Positions 40,930 through 52,000 of a DNA stretch of 64,000 nucleotides are shown piece by piece. Below the pieces are notes generated by a model that worked only from the letters and a program-made list of their open reading frames with translations, was not told the DNA's origin and did no database searches. Where the stretch lies: the NCBI GenBank assembly GCA_017651065.1, contig JAGCDP010000016.1, forward strand, positions 1 to 64,000. Reading direction: 5' to 3'. The DNA is from Treponema sp. (GTDB lineage Bacteria; Spirochaetota; Spirochaetia; Treponematales; Treponemataceae). The position numbers and the translations under genes are program-made. Every line of letters begins with the position of its first letter. Position 1 is the stretch's first letter.

Positions 40930-43186
40930 AAACGCCGGCCGCAGAAAGCGACATTTCTTTACCGACCTTCTTATAATTTTAATTTGTCTCGCAGGAATTG
41001 CCGCTTCGCTCTATTGCTTTAAAAATCTTATTTATGCGTCACTGGCAAACGATACAGACACACCTGTTGGAACAATTACCTTTAAGAAAAAGTCTCCACG
41101 CCGCCGACTCCAGCACGAAAATGTTTGGGAATATTTAAAGCTTCAAAGTATAATTTATAAGGGCGACTATATCCTTACCGAAGATTTATCAGAAGCTCAG
41201 CTGATTTTTAAAGATTCAAATTACAGCGTAAACGACGAAGAAGGAAACATATCGCGTGTAGTATATGACAATCAGGAGCTTGAGCAGATTAAAACCGGAA
41301 TGGCCGAAATTTATGCAAACTCAATGATGAAGGTTGGTGACGATAAGCTTCTTCATTTTATAAGCGGTTCAGTTTCTCTTAGTTCCGGTTCCCGCACAGA
41401 AGATTTAAGAATTCGTGTTGGCGACAATATTTATACTCTTGAAAAAAATACAACTGCTTTGTTCAGCATGGCAAGTCAGAAAAGTGATGACGGAAAACAG
41501 ACTGCTACAATTTATGTTTCATCAGGAATGGTTCATGGAGAAGAAGCTTTGGAAACAGCTGCCAAGGGTGCCGCTCCGGCAAAAGTTGAAATTGCTGCAG
41601 GTCAGGTTAAATCTGTTCAGGTTGTTGCCGAATCAGGTGAACTTAAAGCTAATGATTCTTTTGTACCGGCTTCTGTTAAGACTGCAGTTAAGAAAGTTGC
41701 TGATAAGCTTGTAGTAGCCCAGGAGCCTGTTGAAGAAAAGAAAGTTACTCAGTCTTCAACTCAAAAGGCTGCAGGCTTTAATGTACTTGTACCGTCTGCA
41801 TCTTATTCAATTGCCCAGAATAAAGAAATAAAAGAAGCAATTCCATTTTATTGGACAAATATAAACAGCATAAAGGTAGAATTTTCTTACAATGCAAATT
41901 TCTATCCTCTTATAGATACAGAATATCTGACAAGTTCAGAACGTAAGGGTTCTGTGCTTCTTGGTTTTGCTATGCCTGATGAAGTTCTTTACTGGCGCGC
42001 ACTTCCTGCAGATCAGAATTTTTCTGCAAGTGTAAAATATCCTCAGGGAATGATTCTTGTTCATGATCCACAGGAAAAGAGCCTTAAAAATGCACTTACA
42101 ACGGCTTATGGAAAAGAACGTGCCGCAGAAATTGAAGAAGCTGTTCAGGAAACTCAGGCAGAACAGACAAAGCAGCAGGAAGAAACTGTTGCAGAATTAA
42201 AGCCGGCCCGTCAGGAACTTTCACAGGAATTTGAGCAGGAACAGCTTGAGCAGGAGGCGATAGAGCAGGAGCAGCAGGAACAGCAGAAAGAGGAAGAAGC
42301 TCAGGAAAAGATTGATGAAATAAGAAACTTGCGTTCCGGTAAGACAGATGAAGAAGCTCGTATAGCAGAAGAAAAACGTCTTGAAGAAGAACGCAAGGCA
42401 GAAGAGGCCCGTAAAGCAGAGGAAGCCCGCATAGCCGAAGAAAAGCGTAAGGCGGAAGAAACAAGAAAGGCGGAAGAAGCAAGAAAGGCAGAAGAAGCAC
42501 GAAAGGCTGAAGAAAAACGCAAGGCCGAGGAAGCCAGAAAAGCGGAAGAGGCTCGTAAAGCAGAAGAAGCCCGCAAGAAGGCAGAAGAGGCAAGAAAAGC
42601 AGAGGAAGCACGTAAGGCGGAAGAAGCAAGAAAAGCAGAGGAAGCACGTAAGGCGGAAGAAGCAAGAAAAGCCGAAGAAGCCAGAAAGACAGAAGAAGCA
42701 CGCAAAGCAGAAGAGGAACGCAAACAGGCAGAAGAAAAGCGTAAGGCCGATGAAGCAACTGCTCTTGCCGCAGAAGAAGAAGCAAGAGCCTTTGAGCTGA
42801 TTAAAAATCAATTCACACAGTCTACACCGGTTCTTAATTCTCCTGCTCAGGGTAAAGTTTATACCGAAGACGACTTTGATGCCCTCATTCCAAAAATTGA
42901 CTTTAACTGGCAGAAGATTGATGGTGCAAAGAGTTATGAATTTGTAATTAAAGATTCATCAGGAAAAACACTTGTTTCAAAAACAATAAATACAAACAAG
43001 TTTACTTTATCTTCAAATGATCTTAGTCTTGTTTCCGAAAACGGTGAATATACCTGGTCTGTAAAGGCAGTTCAGACAATAGATAAGCAGCAGTACGAAA
43101 CACAAGTTGCAGAAAGCACCTTCAAAGTTCTCATGGAAGATGCCGAAACTGCAACTTTGAAAACAGATAATTTAGTTACTTTCTAA
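40895..43186 (+). CDS. membrane-anchored FecR-domain protein with long charged helix
   Basis: 763 residues. A basic N-terminus and one transmembrane helix (about 22-45), then a FecR-like domain (about 55-235: GTITFKKKSP, YKGDYILTEDLSEAQLIFKDS, IRVGDNIYTLEKNTTALF). A linker and Ig-like segment lead to a long Gln/Glu-rich and then six-residue periodic region (KAEEAR units, about residues 495-625) that should form a single stable alpha-helix. The C-terminal domain is FN3-like (FNWQKIDGAKSYEFVIKDSSG, GEYTWSVKAVQ). The helix could span the periplasm and hold the terminal domain near the outer membrane or peptidoglycan. The start overlaps the cyclase gene by 35 nt. Treponema pallidum has a comparable cluster, from memory. 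Confidence 0.78.
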   Translation: MKKKRSTRSENRNAGRRKRHFFTDLLIILICLAGIAASLYCFKNLIYASLANDTDTPVGTITFKKKSPRRRLQHENVWEYLKLQSIIYKGDYILTEDLSEAQLIFKDSNYSVNDEEGNISRVVYDNQELEQIKTGMAEIYANSMMKVGDDKLLHFISGSVSLSSGSRTEDLRIRVGDNIYTLEKNTTALFSMASQKSDDGKQTATIYVSSGMVHGEEALETAAKGAAPAKVEIAAGQVKSVQVVAESGELKANDSFVPASVKTAVKKVADKLVVAQEPVEEKKVTQSSTQKAAGFNVLVPSASYSIAQNKEIKEAIPFYWTNINSIKVEFSYNANFYPLIDTEYLTSSERKGSVLLGFAMPDEVLYWRALPADQNFSASVKYPQGMILVHDPQEKSLKNALTTAYGKERAAEIEEAVQETQAEQTKQQEETVAELKPARQELSQEFEQEQLEQEAIEQEQQEQQKEEEAQEKIDEIRNLRSGKTDEEARIAEEKRLEEERKAEEARKAEEARIAEEKRKAEETRKAEEARKAEEARKAEEKRKAEEARKAEEARKAEEARKKAEEARKAEEARKAEEARKAEEARKAEEARKAEEARKTEEARKAEEERKQAEEKRKADEATALAAEEEARAFELIKNQFTQSTPVLNSPAQGKVYTEDDFDALIPKIDFNWQKIDGAKSYEFVIKDSSGKTLVSKTINTNKFTLSSNDLSLVSENGEYTWSVKAVQTIDKQQYETQVAESTFKVLMEDAETATLKTDNLVTF
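42591..42672 (+). repeat. 36-bp perfect tandem duplication within the KAEEAR coding repeat
   Basis: The unit at 42591-42626 is repeated without change at 42627-42662 and begun a third time to 42672. The surrounding six-codon repeats differ in codon choice, so this copy is recent. Confidence 0.85.
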
Positions 43187-43770
43187 CGCTGCTGCGCCCC
43201 GTCATGAACTTTGTCATGAACAGCCTGGCCTGCAAGAATGCGCACAAGCTCCATTGCAAACTGCTCACTGGCACCCGGCCCTCGCGAAGTAACAAGATTT
43301 CCGTCTGTAACAAATACCTGGTTTGAATAACCCCCAAGGTATTCAGCTTTTGCATTATCCTGCATTTCGGGGTAGCAGGTCCATTTTTTGCCTGCAAGAA
43401 TATCAGTTTTTCCAAGCACAACAGCAGGGGAGGCGCAAATTGCACTTACAAGCTTTCCTGCAGCATTGCATTTTTCAAGGTAAGCAAGAAGCGCTTCGTT
43501 TTTAGAAAGATTCTGCGCACCAAGCCCTCCGCCCGGACAGCATACACAGTCTGGCAGGTTGTCGCCATATTCAGCAAGAAAAGCATCAAGCGACATATCC
43601 ATAATCATAGGAACCTTGTGCGAACTTGTAACAATCATGGTGTTGTTAAAAGGAGTTCCTTTTACACCAACCGTAATAACATTAATTTCTGCCCGCCTCA
43701 TATAATCAACCGGACTCAAGGCTTCAATATCTTCAAATCCATCTGCAAAAAAAACTGCTGCTGTTTTCAT
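43183..43770 (-). CDS. DJ-1/PfpI family protein
   Basis: 195 residues, the usual DJ-1/YajL size. Nucleophilic elbow SAICASPAVVLG with the reactive Cys after the conserved strand, upstream Glu in GFEDIEAL, and VTSRGPGAS near the C-terminus. Family members act as glyoxalase-like or redox-protective proteins; the exact activity is unknown. GAGGAG site 9 nt before the ATG. Its stop codon overlaps that of the convergent FecR-domain gene. Confidence 0.9.
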   Translation of the reverse strand: MKTAAVFFADGFEDIEALSPVDYMRRAEINVITVGVKGTPFNNTMIVTSSHKVPMIMDMSLDAFLAEYGDNLPDCVCCPGGGLGAQNLSKNEALLAYLEKCNAAGKLVSAICASPAVVLGKTDILAGKKWTCYPEMQDNAKAEYLGGYSNQVFVTDGNLVTSRGPGASEQFAMELVRILAGQAVHDKVHDGAQQR

Positions 43771-43787
43771 TTTATATAACTCCTCGC

Positions 43788-43813
43788 GTCATCCCGAACT
43801 TGTTTCGGGATCT
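43788..43813. repeat. family C palindrome, short form
   Basis: GTCATCCCGAACTTGTTTCG...GGATCT: stem ATCCCGAA/TTCGGGAT-like with a short loop, starting with GTCAT like the pair near 29081. Lies just upstream of the DJ-1 gene. The rest of the 238-nt gap up to 44008 is AT-rich and holds the promoter at 43926. Confidence 0.6.
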
Positions 43814-43925
43814 ATTTTACAGATGCTGAAACAGTACAGCATAACATACCTTCTTTTACTATAATTCAGAAAAGCCCAGATTTCAACATTTTTTTTCTAT
43901 ATAAATACATAGCAAAAGAAATTTA

Positions 43926-43953
43926 TTGCAAATTTCCAAATCTGTGGTATCAT
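43926..43953 (+). promoter_or_regulatory. predicted promoter of the giant lipoprotein gene pair
   Basis: -35 TTGCAA (43926-43931), 16-nt spacer, -10 TATCAT (43948-43953). Leader of about 50 nt with AAGGTGG before the ATG at 44009. Confidence 0.5.
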
Positions 43954-44008
43954 TTATGTTGTAGTATTGTATAAAATGCAATAATTGTAGTTAAAAAAAA
44001 GGTGGATT

Positions 44009-47000
44009 ATGAAAAAAAGAAAGATTTTTAATGTAGTTTTATCATTTCTCTTTGTATTTTCATTAGTATTTACTTCATGTGAAGTTGGTATGGGAAAGGC
44101 TGTTGACCTTGATGCTCCATATCTGACTATTACTTCCCCAGAAAAATTTTCTTATCAGCCGCTTGCTATCTCCTTAAAGGGAAAGTGTACAGATAATGTT
44201 AGAGTAAAAGAAGTTCGCATTACAAATAAAGAATCGGGTAAGCTTTACGGCTATGCCACAATCACCGAAGATGAGTGGCAGTTTGATATGACACTTGCAA
44301 AAGAAGAAGAAGGTGAAATTACTTTCCTTTGTTCAGCCTATGATGATTTTGGAAACTGTTCAACTAAATCTTCCAGAAATATTACCCTGCTTGTTGATGA
44401 ACATGCTCCGGAAGGTTCCGGCTGGTATGTAGAACGCGGAAATCATAAACCAACAAACTTAAAAGATAAAGATTATCTTGAAAATCTTGATTATACACTT
44501 TCTGTAAACAAGGATGTGCCTCAGAACGAAGTTGTTAATCTTCATGCAAGCTTCTATGATGCAATGAATATAGACTACATTACTATTAACCTTTATGAAG
44601 ACGAAAGTCAGACTCCTGTTCTTTCAAAAACTCTTAAGGCAAATCCTTCAGAGATGAATTATATTGGTGATGGTAAATCAATGTACTCTCCTGTATTTAC
44701 CTTTACACATTCTGAATTTGCTGCAAAAGGCCTTGGTTCTGGAAAGCACTACATGCGTGTAAAATATGAATCAAGAGATAATGATGACCCTGTAAACTAT
44801 AATGAAAGTGCAGGCGACACAGAAGGCTATTTCCTCTGGTGGCCTGAAAGTGATAAACCTAATTTCCAGGTTAATAATGTAGAAAACGGTGAGCTTACAG
44901 TAAGTGTCGGAAGTTCTATTCCTCTTGATATTTTTGATGATGACGGACTTTCTGAGTATTACGCTGCTCTTACAGAAACCTCTGTTAATTATACAGAAGA
45001 CCAGATTATTTCAAATGCAAGCACTAGAAACAACGTTTTTGGCGGAACTAGTACAGATGATCATCCTATTATAAAAAGAACTTCTTTTAGCAATAAGGTA
45101 ACTCAACAGGATAGTCCAAGCATTACAGCTCCAGGTACTCCAACACAGATGTATCTCTATATTGCTGCAAAAGATGCCAAAGAAAATGGTGGAACAGAAA
45201 AGTGGAACTGCCGCAAGGTTTCTGTAAAGGTTACCGATACAAGTAAACCTTTATTGTTTATTGAGTCTCCGCAGCAGAATACAGTTCCTGATATTGTAAG
45301 CGGTACAGAATTAACCTTTAAAATTACAGGCTATAGTCTTGACTCTAAAGGTTCTAGTTTTGTAAAGATTATTTATGTTCCAGATGATCCTGCTAATGCT
45401 GCAAACAATACTTCAGATAAAAAGGCAGAAAGGGCCAAGGCTCTTTTTAATCAGTATGAATCTGATACGACTGCAAAAAAAGTAATTTCAGGCACAAATG
45501 AAGTAATATGGTACACAACGCTTGGTGAAAAACAAAATGCAGAGGGTGGCTGGAAAAAACAAATGTTCGAAGTTTCAATGGATCTTGCTTCTGATTTTAA
45601 GAATAAGAATTCAACTTCAACAGCTAACGAAACAAAGTATTTTGAAATATTCCTGCGGGATGAAGACGGCAATGATGTAAATAAATCATTCATAATTCTA
45701 GGCGACTCAATTGCTCCTGGCATAACTATCACTAAACCGGCTACAGAGCTTGCAGTTCATAACTATGATAAAAATAATCTTGAAATAGAATTCAAGGCTT
45801 CTAAAGATTCGGGTCTTGGAATTGACACAAGTTCTTATAAGGTATCAACAAAAATAGGTGCTGAAACTATTGAATGGACACCTGGTGGTAGTAATAAAAT
45901 CACAGTTAATACAACAACTAAGGTTGGAACTATAACAATTCCTAAGGCTACCTTAAAAAGCTGGATAACAAACGAATCTCAGCCTACCTTTACCTTCTAT
46001 GCTAAAGATAAACTTGGAAATGGTGGTAACGGAGAAGCCCAGCGTACTGTTATTTTGAGCACAAATCCAACTCCTGTTTCTATTATAGTAGATAAAGGTG
46101 AAGGAACTTACATAACAGGTGAAAAATTAAAATTCAAAGTAACTTTTACCAAACAGGTAAAGGTTACCGGTATTCCAAAACTTAGATTAAAATATAGTGA
46201 TTCAGATACAACTTATAAATATGCAACTTATAAAAGTGGTTCAGGTTCAAATTCGCTTGAGTTTGAATTTACTGTTCCAGAAGGTGCTGAATCACAAAAG
46301 CTTTTATGTACAGGCTTTGATGTTACAGATGGCGATGAAAATGTTCTTACTGGTAGTGCAACAATTAAGGCAACTGAACTTGGTGAAAATGATATCTATA
46401 CTTCTATGAGCGGAGTTTCAATCTTCAGTGATACAAAAACAATCAAGCTCGATGGTGTTAATCCAAAAATTGATAATATTACGGTTGCTGCTGCAGATGG
46501 AAATAATTACTGTACAAAAGATAAAGTTATTCGTGCTACAGTTAAATTTTCTGAAGCTGTACGAATCGAAGGTTCTCCAACCCTTGTATTAAAGGCAAAT
46601 GATGCATATGATACAAAAATAAGTTTTGCTTTTGAAAACTGGAATGAAGATGAAATTGTATTCAAGCATGTCGTAACAACTTCTGATCCTGAGTATACAA
46701 TTAAGTGGGCTGCTTCGTATGCATTTAGTAATCCTGGTTTAATAAAGGATACCCCTGGTAATTCACTTGTACTTACTGGTGGTAAATCTGGAACTTCATC
46801 GGTTGTAATTGATTATACACCTCCAAATAGTGCACCGACAATTACACCAGCCACAGGAACTTATAATGAGGCCAAAACAATTGATCTTTCTGGTGCCGAA
46901 ACAGGTGCTACTACATATTTTTCAACAAACGGTGGCATTTCTTGGAACAATTATTCAGCGATTGTTCCAGAGGGAGAACCTGATCCAAAGGATTTAGGTA

Positions 47001-49003
47001 ACGGTTCTTACGAATTGATGAGCTACCAGGAAGACAGGGCAGGAAACAAATCTGCTAATTCTGCAAAGCAGACTGTTACTATTAATAATCTTTTCCCGGA
47101 AGTAACGAACTTTGGTATTGATTTACCGGATGGATATTATAAAGCAGGAACAGATATTACATTTACAGTTGATTTTAATGATCAGATAAAAGTTAGTGCC
47201 TTAACAGACTTGAAACTAACCTTTGCTTCTAATGAAGATGCAACAAAAACAAAACAGTTGAATTTGGCTTCTCTTCCAAGTGGTGGTAGAGCTTCAAGTT
47301 TTGAATTTACTTACAAAACTATAGGTTCTGATGAATTTAAAGGCGTTGTTGTAACAGAAATTCTTTTTGCAGATTCTGTAGAAGATACTTATGGTAACGA
47401 ACCTGCCTTCAGCGGTACACCAAAGAAGCTTACTCCAACGAACTGTACAATTTTGAATTCAACCGCCGGTGGTAAACGAACTGGTGTAGTTCTTGACGGT
47501 GTTGCACCGACAATTTCAACTTATTCTCCGACAAATAATGGAATAAGTACTATAACAAATAATGCTAACTTTAAGGTAACATTAACTTTCAGCGAAAACG
47601 TATTTAAGGAAACCGGTTATATCATTCTTCAGCGTAAGGGAGAATGGGCAATTCCTGCTGTAATGACAAACGATGAATTCTTAAAGTACTACAATAAGAT
47701 GAGCGATGCTAATAAGGCGATTGTAAGGAAAATGGGAAGCGACGGAGATGACTTAAAGCACGGACGTACAGGTATTGAAGTTGGTCCGTACCGAAGAATT
47801 ACCCATGGTCTTAAGGTTGACGGTTCAAATTATGTTCCAGATACTGATACTAAGTTTGTGCTTGCTTATGAACTTGGACTTTATGATGGTTCTGCAACCT
47901 TGAATAATGGAACAGAAACAGGAACCTTTACAGTTACAGTAGCACAGATTCGTTCTGCACTCGAAAGTGTAGGTTATCATCAGCACAAGGTAGACGTTGC
48001 TTCTGATTACGTAAAGATTACAGGAAATACGGTAGAAATTACATTCTCTGAAGCAATAGAAGATGGTCGTGAATGGGAACTTATAATTCCTGATACAGCC
48101 TTCCGTGATAATGCAGAAAACTTCTTTGGTGGAATTAATGCAGGTTCTTATTCGTTCTGGAGTAACAATGTTGCAAAACCTGTTGTTCGTGTAGACCGCT
48201 ATACACACGGTTGGGGTGCACATGAACCGAATGCAGACGGAAGCTTTACAGATATCACTGTAAACAATGGTAAATTTACTACTAACGAATTGGCTAACTC
48301 TGCTGCTAAGGTCGCTCCAACAGGTTATTGCCGTGCAAGAATTGACTGTGAGACACCGGGGGCTGCAATCAAGTATTCAAAGCTCGGAATAACTGGAACT
48401 GCGTGGACAGACACAGCCCCTGCAGGTGTTGCCTATAACGCCACAGGAGGAACTGCAGAAACTTCTGATTATCATACAAGTTCAAGACATGTTCTTGATG
48501 ATATAACAACTACAAATCTTAATAAGCGTGGTACACAAACTTATACTGCAAATTCTGACATCATAGTGGGAGATGGCAAATATACTACTGCTCGTAAAGA
48601 TTACATTACAGCGTATGCAACAAAATCTGGTTTTACAGATTCTGCAAACGGCTTTGAAGGAATCTTCAAAACAATCGTTTATATTGAATCTAAGGCTAAT
48701 GTTAGTTCACTGAATGTAGAAGGAGGTACTTCTCCTGGCGGGCAGCCAAACGTATTTGGTTTCCCACTACGAGATGCAACCGATGAAGATGACCCAACTG
48801 GTGCCGGAAGGTATTCAAAGAACTGTTATATAATTACTTCAAGAACCAAATTTGTATTTGTATCTTATGAAATAATTTCAAATGACTGGGCAATTCTTCT
48901 TTGTGGTGGAAACCATGCAAGAAGTTATCCTCTAAACAGTTATGGTGGTTCTGCTTATATTACTAAACAGAATTTCTGGACAGGTAATAATGTAACTAAC
49001 TAA
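44009..49003 (+). CDS. giant Ig-like lipoprotein, member 1 of the CEVGxGxAVD array
   Basis: 1664 residues. Signal peptide with lipobox FTSC (Cys24) followed by EVGMGKAVDLDAP, the motif shared with the next two large genes. N-terminal region: Ig-like domains of the type APYLTITSP...GKCTDN and DTSKPLLFIESPQQN. Repeated modules starting near residues 691, 821 and 1030 share the pattern GxY..G..(I/L).F.V.F...V.V....L.L, like bacterial Ig or cadherin-type repeats. The C-terminal part has KPVVRVDRY and DCETPGAAIKYSK, close to a chitobiase/beta-hexosaminidase C-terminal-type repeat. It is probably surface exposed, with adhesion or glycan binding as inferred function. Followed by the second member after 17 nt. 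Confidence 0.8.
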   Translation: MKKRKIFNVVLSFLFVFSLVFTSCEVGMGKAVDLDAPYLTITSPEKFSYQPLAISLKGKCTDNVRVKEVRITNKESGKLYGYATITEDEWQFDMTLAKEEEGEITFLCSAYDDFGNCSTKSSRNITLLVDEHAPEGSGWYVERGNHKPTNLKDKDYLENLDYTLSVNKDVPQNEVVNLHASFYDAMNIDYITINLYEDESQTPVLSKTLKANPSEMNYIGDGKSMYSPVFTFTHSEFAAKGLGSGKHYMRVKYESRDNDDPVNYNESAGDTEGYFLWWPESDKPNFQVNNVENGELTVSVGSSIPLDIFDDDGLSEYYAALTETSVNYTEDQIISNASTRNNVFGGTSTDDHPIIKRTSFSNKVTQQDSPSITAPGTPTQMYLYIAAKDAKENGGTEKWNCRKVSVKVTDTSKPLLFIESPQQNTVPDIVSGTELTFKITGYSLDSKGSSFVKIIYVPDDPANAANNTSDKKAERAKALFNQYESDTTAKKVISGTNEVIWYTTLGEKQNAEGGWKKQMFEVSMDLASDFKNKNSTSTANETKYFEIFLRDEDGNDVNKSFIILGDSIAPGITITKPATELAVHNYDKNNLEIEFKASKDSGLGIDTSSYKVSTKIGAETIEWTPGGSNKITVNTTTKVGTITIPKATLKSWITNESQPTFTFYAKDKLGNGGNGEAQRTVILSTNPTPVSIIVDKGEGTYITGEKLKFKVTFTKQVKVTGIPKLRLKYSDSDTTYKYATYKSGSGSNSLEFEFTVPEGAESQKLLCTGFDVTDGDENVLTGSATIKATELGENDIYTSMSGVSIFSDTKTIKLDGVNPKIDNITVAAADGNNYCTKDKVIRATVKFSEAVRIEGSPTLVLKANDAYDTKISFAFENWNEDEIVFKHVVTTSDPEYTIKWAASYAFSNPGLIKDTPGNSLVLTGGKSGTSSVVIDYTPPNSAPTITPATGTYNEAKTIDLSGAETGATTYFSTNGGISWNNYSAIVPEGEPDPKDLGNGSYELMSYQEDRAGNKSANSAKQTVTINNLFPEVTNFGIDLPDGYYKAGTDITFTVDFNDQIKVSALTDLKLTFASNEDATKTKQLNLASLPSGGRASSFEFTYKTIGSDEFKGVVVTEILFADSVEDTYGNEPAFSGTPKKLTPTNCTILNSTAGGKRTGVVLDGVAPTISTYSPTNNGISTITNNANFKVTLTFSENVFKETGYIILQRKGEWAIPAVMTNDEFLKYYNKMSDANKAIVRKMGSDGDDLKHGRTGIEVGPYRRITHGLKVDGSNYVPDTDTKFVLAYELGLYDGSATLNNGTETGTFTVTVAQIRSALESVGYHQHKVDVASDYVKITGNTVEITFSEAIEDGREWELIIPDTAFRDNAENFFGGINAGSYSFWSNNVAKPVVRVDRYTHGWGAHEPNADGSFTDITVNNGKFTTNELANSAAKVAPTGYCRARIDCETPGAAIKYSKLGITGTAWTDTAPAGVAYNATGGTAETSDYHTSSRHVLDDITTTNLNKRGTQTYTANSDIIVGDGKYTTARKDYITAYATKSGFTDSANGFEGIFKTIVYIESKANVSSLNVEGGTSPGGQPNVFGFPLRDATDEDDPTGAGRYSKNCYIITSRTKFVFVSYEIISNDWAILLCGGNHARSYPLNSYGGSAYITKQNFWTGNNVTN

Positions 49004-49020
49004 GAGGGAGGTAAAAAAGT

Positions 49021-52000
49021 ATGAATAAGATAATAAGAAAAATAATTAAATTAATTAATCTGAGTATTGTGGGACTTGCACTTTTTATCTCCTGCGAAGT
49101 AGGACTTGGCGAAGCCGTAGATATGATGGCTCCTGTATTAAATGTAAAATCACCGGATAATACAGGCTATATTTTAAGAACCTTTGAAATAACAGGATCT
49201 GCCGAAGATAATATTGAAATAGACAGAATGGAAGTTCTTGTTGAACCTCTTGATGACCCTAACGATACTAATTCTTATAAATTCAGGGTATCTGGCAACA
49301 GATGGCAGCAATATGATTATTCTTCACAGCTTTGGAATGATTATAATAATCAGTATTCAGAAGTTAGAGGTTCTAAACGCAGTATTGACTGGAAGCTTTG
49401 TTATACTTTTTCTGATTCAGTAACAACAGGAACAGAATTTAGTATTACAACCCAAGTTTATGACCTATTTGGTAACGATGGTCCAAAGTCAAAAGACGAG
49501 CGTTCTGTAACTGTCGATATGAATTCTCCTACAGTTTCTATTGTTCAGCCTTCATTACGTGCATATGCTTCTGAAAATTCAGTTCAATATAATCTTAAGG
49601 ATAATAGTGTAATTGAAAATTTAATGAATGGCACCTTTACTGTTAAAGGTTCTCAGAAGGAAGACGGTCGTTTGAGCAGTCTTTTTATCTACCTTGATGA
49701 AAAAACTTCTTCTGCTATTTCTGATGCAGAAAAAGAGCCGGGTGTATTAAAAGATAATTCAATTGCATGGAAAGAAGTAACGGGTGATAATATCCGTAAC
49801 TGGAGTGCAGACTTTAATCTTTCAAATATATCAGGTTATGAGAATAATAGAAAAACTGTTCGTCTTGTAACCGAAAGTCATGACCAGGCAGGAAATATTG
49901 AATATGTTGTTCAAGGCTGGTTTACTTACTGGAATGATGCTGATATTCCTTGGATAAATGCTACCTTTGGTGGTGATGATGGTACTCACAGAATTTCTGT
50001 TTATCCTAGTAGTGCTTTACAGGGGCAGTGTTATGATGATGATGGAATAAAAGAGATTACAGTTAAAGTTTATCAAAATGGGACACTGTATAAAACCGAC
50101 AAATATACAGAACAGGATGTTCTTAATGATAAACCAAAATATTATGCCTGGTCCGTAAATGCACTTGGTGGTGTATGTGATTTTGATGTTGAAATTGAAT
50201 GTAAGGATATAAATGGAAAATCAGCCGCATCGGTAACACGCTATCTTCATGTAAAAGATACAAACCCTCCTTCTATTAAAATTACAACAGATACAACTGT
50301 GCCTATGCTTGGAAATGCTTCTGGTAATGTAACCTTAAGTGGTTATGTAGAAGATGATGCAGGAGTTTCAGCCTTAAAAATTGTAAGGATAAGCGAAAAT
50401 ACACCTGCTACAGATTTAATAAAATACTACGATAAAACATACTCAGAATGGAATAAAGTTACTTCAGGCAATAAAAAAGCAAATTCAAACGGTAATACAA
50501 TGTTCTGGGTAGATTTAAATAACGAATCTGGAGCAAACCACAGAAGAACCTTTAATAAGACCTTTAATATATTTACAGATTTTGGAATCAATGGAACTAC
50601 AGAAGAACTCATTACTCAGCAGTTTGTAGTAATGGCTATAGATACCGGAGGAGAATCTAAAATTGATTCTTTTTCATGGTCAGGTGATTCGGATGCTCCT
50701 ACTTTAACAATAGATAAGCTTGAAGTTTATGCAAATGGGGCAAGTACTCCAAAAGAAACCCTTAATTTTGCAACTGCCACAACAAAAAAACTTAAGCCTT
50801 ATACAAGAAGTACTCCAGGGGATATTACCAGTTCTATAACCGATAAAATTCAGATAAGTGGAACCTGGAGTGATAATTCTACAGATATCTGGACAGATAA
50901 ATCTAGAAAAGGAGACCTTACTCTCAATATAGACGGAATCGGTAATGTTTCTGTAACAGTGAATAATAACGGAACATGGACAACAGGTAAAATTATTCCT
51001 GCAGATTCAACTACAGCTGTTATTTATGCTGAATTTGCAGATTATGCCGGAAACGTTAAAAAAGTTAATGACAACTTTTTTGTAAGCAGTAACCTTCCTG
51101 AACTTTTAAGAATTTCTACAGCTTTAAGTGATGACCCTGATGTTAAATCCGGAGACGGCTCTTATAAAGTTGGTGAAGAAATAACTATTACCCTTGAGTT
51201 TAACAAGGCAGTTAAGTATACAGGTGGAACTCCATCTATAACTTTGAATGTTCCTGCTTCTGCTGCTCCTAAAGATAAGAAAACAATTAATTGTACAAGT
51301 CCTGCAGACACAGAAACAAGTACTTATGAATTCAAATATACAGTTGCTGATGGTGACGATATTGATAAACTTGATGTAACCGCAATTAATACAACAGACA
51401 TTACCTGGAAAGATTCCGATGGTAATAATGCAAGCCTTTCTATTCCTGCTGCTGATTCTAATAAATTAAGCGGAACACGTTCTATAAAAATTGATACAGT
51501 TTCGCCAAAGATTAAGACAATTTCTGCAATTACTTCAAAAGGCTCTTATAAAGCCGGTGATTCAATTTTCATGACAATAGAATTTGATGAAGATGTTGAA
51601 ATTCCTGAAGCAAATCTTTCAAATTTAAAATTGGGATTAAATGCAGCTACTAGCCCAACCTTGTCTGCTAAAGTTACCGGACCAAAAACAGTTTTAATGA
51701 CATATTCTGTTAAGAGCGGTAATAATGCAAATCCGTTGAAAATAACAATAACAAGTGAAGACTATTCTGGAGCTGGAATTACAGATATTGCAGGAAACCC
51801 TCTTGTTGACGATGTTTCAACTGCAACTCTTACCGGAATAATTATTGATACCGGAGTTCCGGGTCAGCCGGTAATTTCCGGTTTTGATAATAATGCCTAT
51901 GTTTATGATGCAAATGGTATTACCTTTACGGTTACAAACATTGCTTCAGATGCAACTGTGAAACAGTACTCTATAGACGGCGGAGCTTCATGGTCAAATT

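Noticed and set aside
42400-42760. Regular 18-nt repeats that could be mistaken for a CRISPR-like array
   Set aside because: The units are adjacent, without spacers, and translate as six-residue repeats in an intact gene.
42096-42811. Several long minus-strand open frames opposite the FecR-domain gene
   Set aside because: They arise because the KAEEAR codon repeats contain no reverse stops in any frame; they are low-complexity Leu/Phe/Ser strings without start signals.
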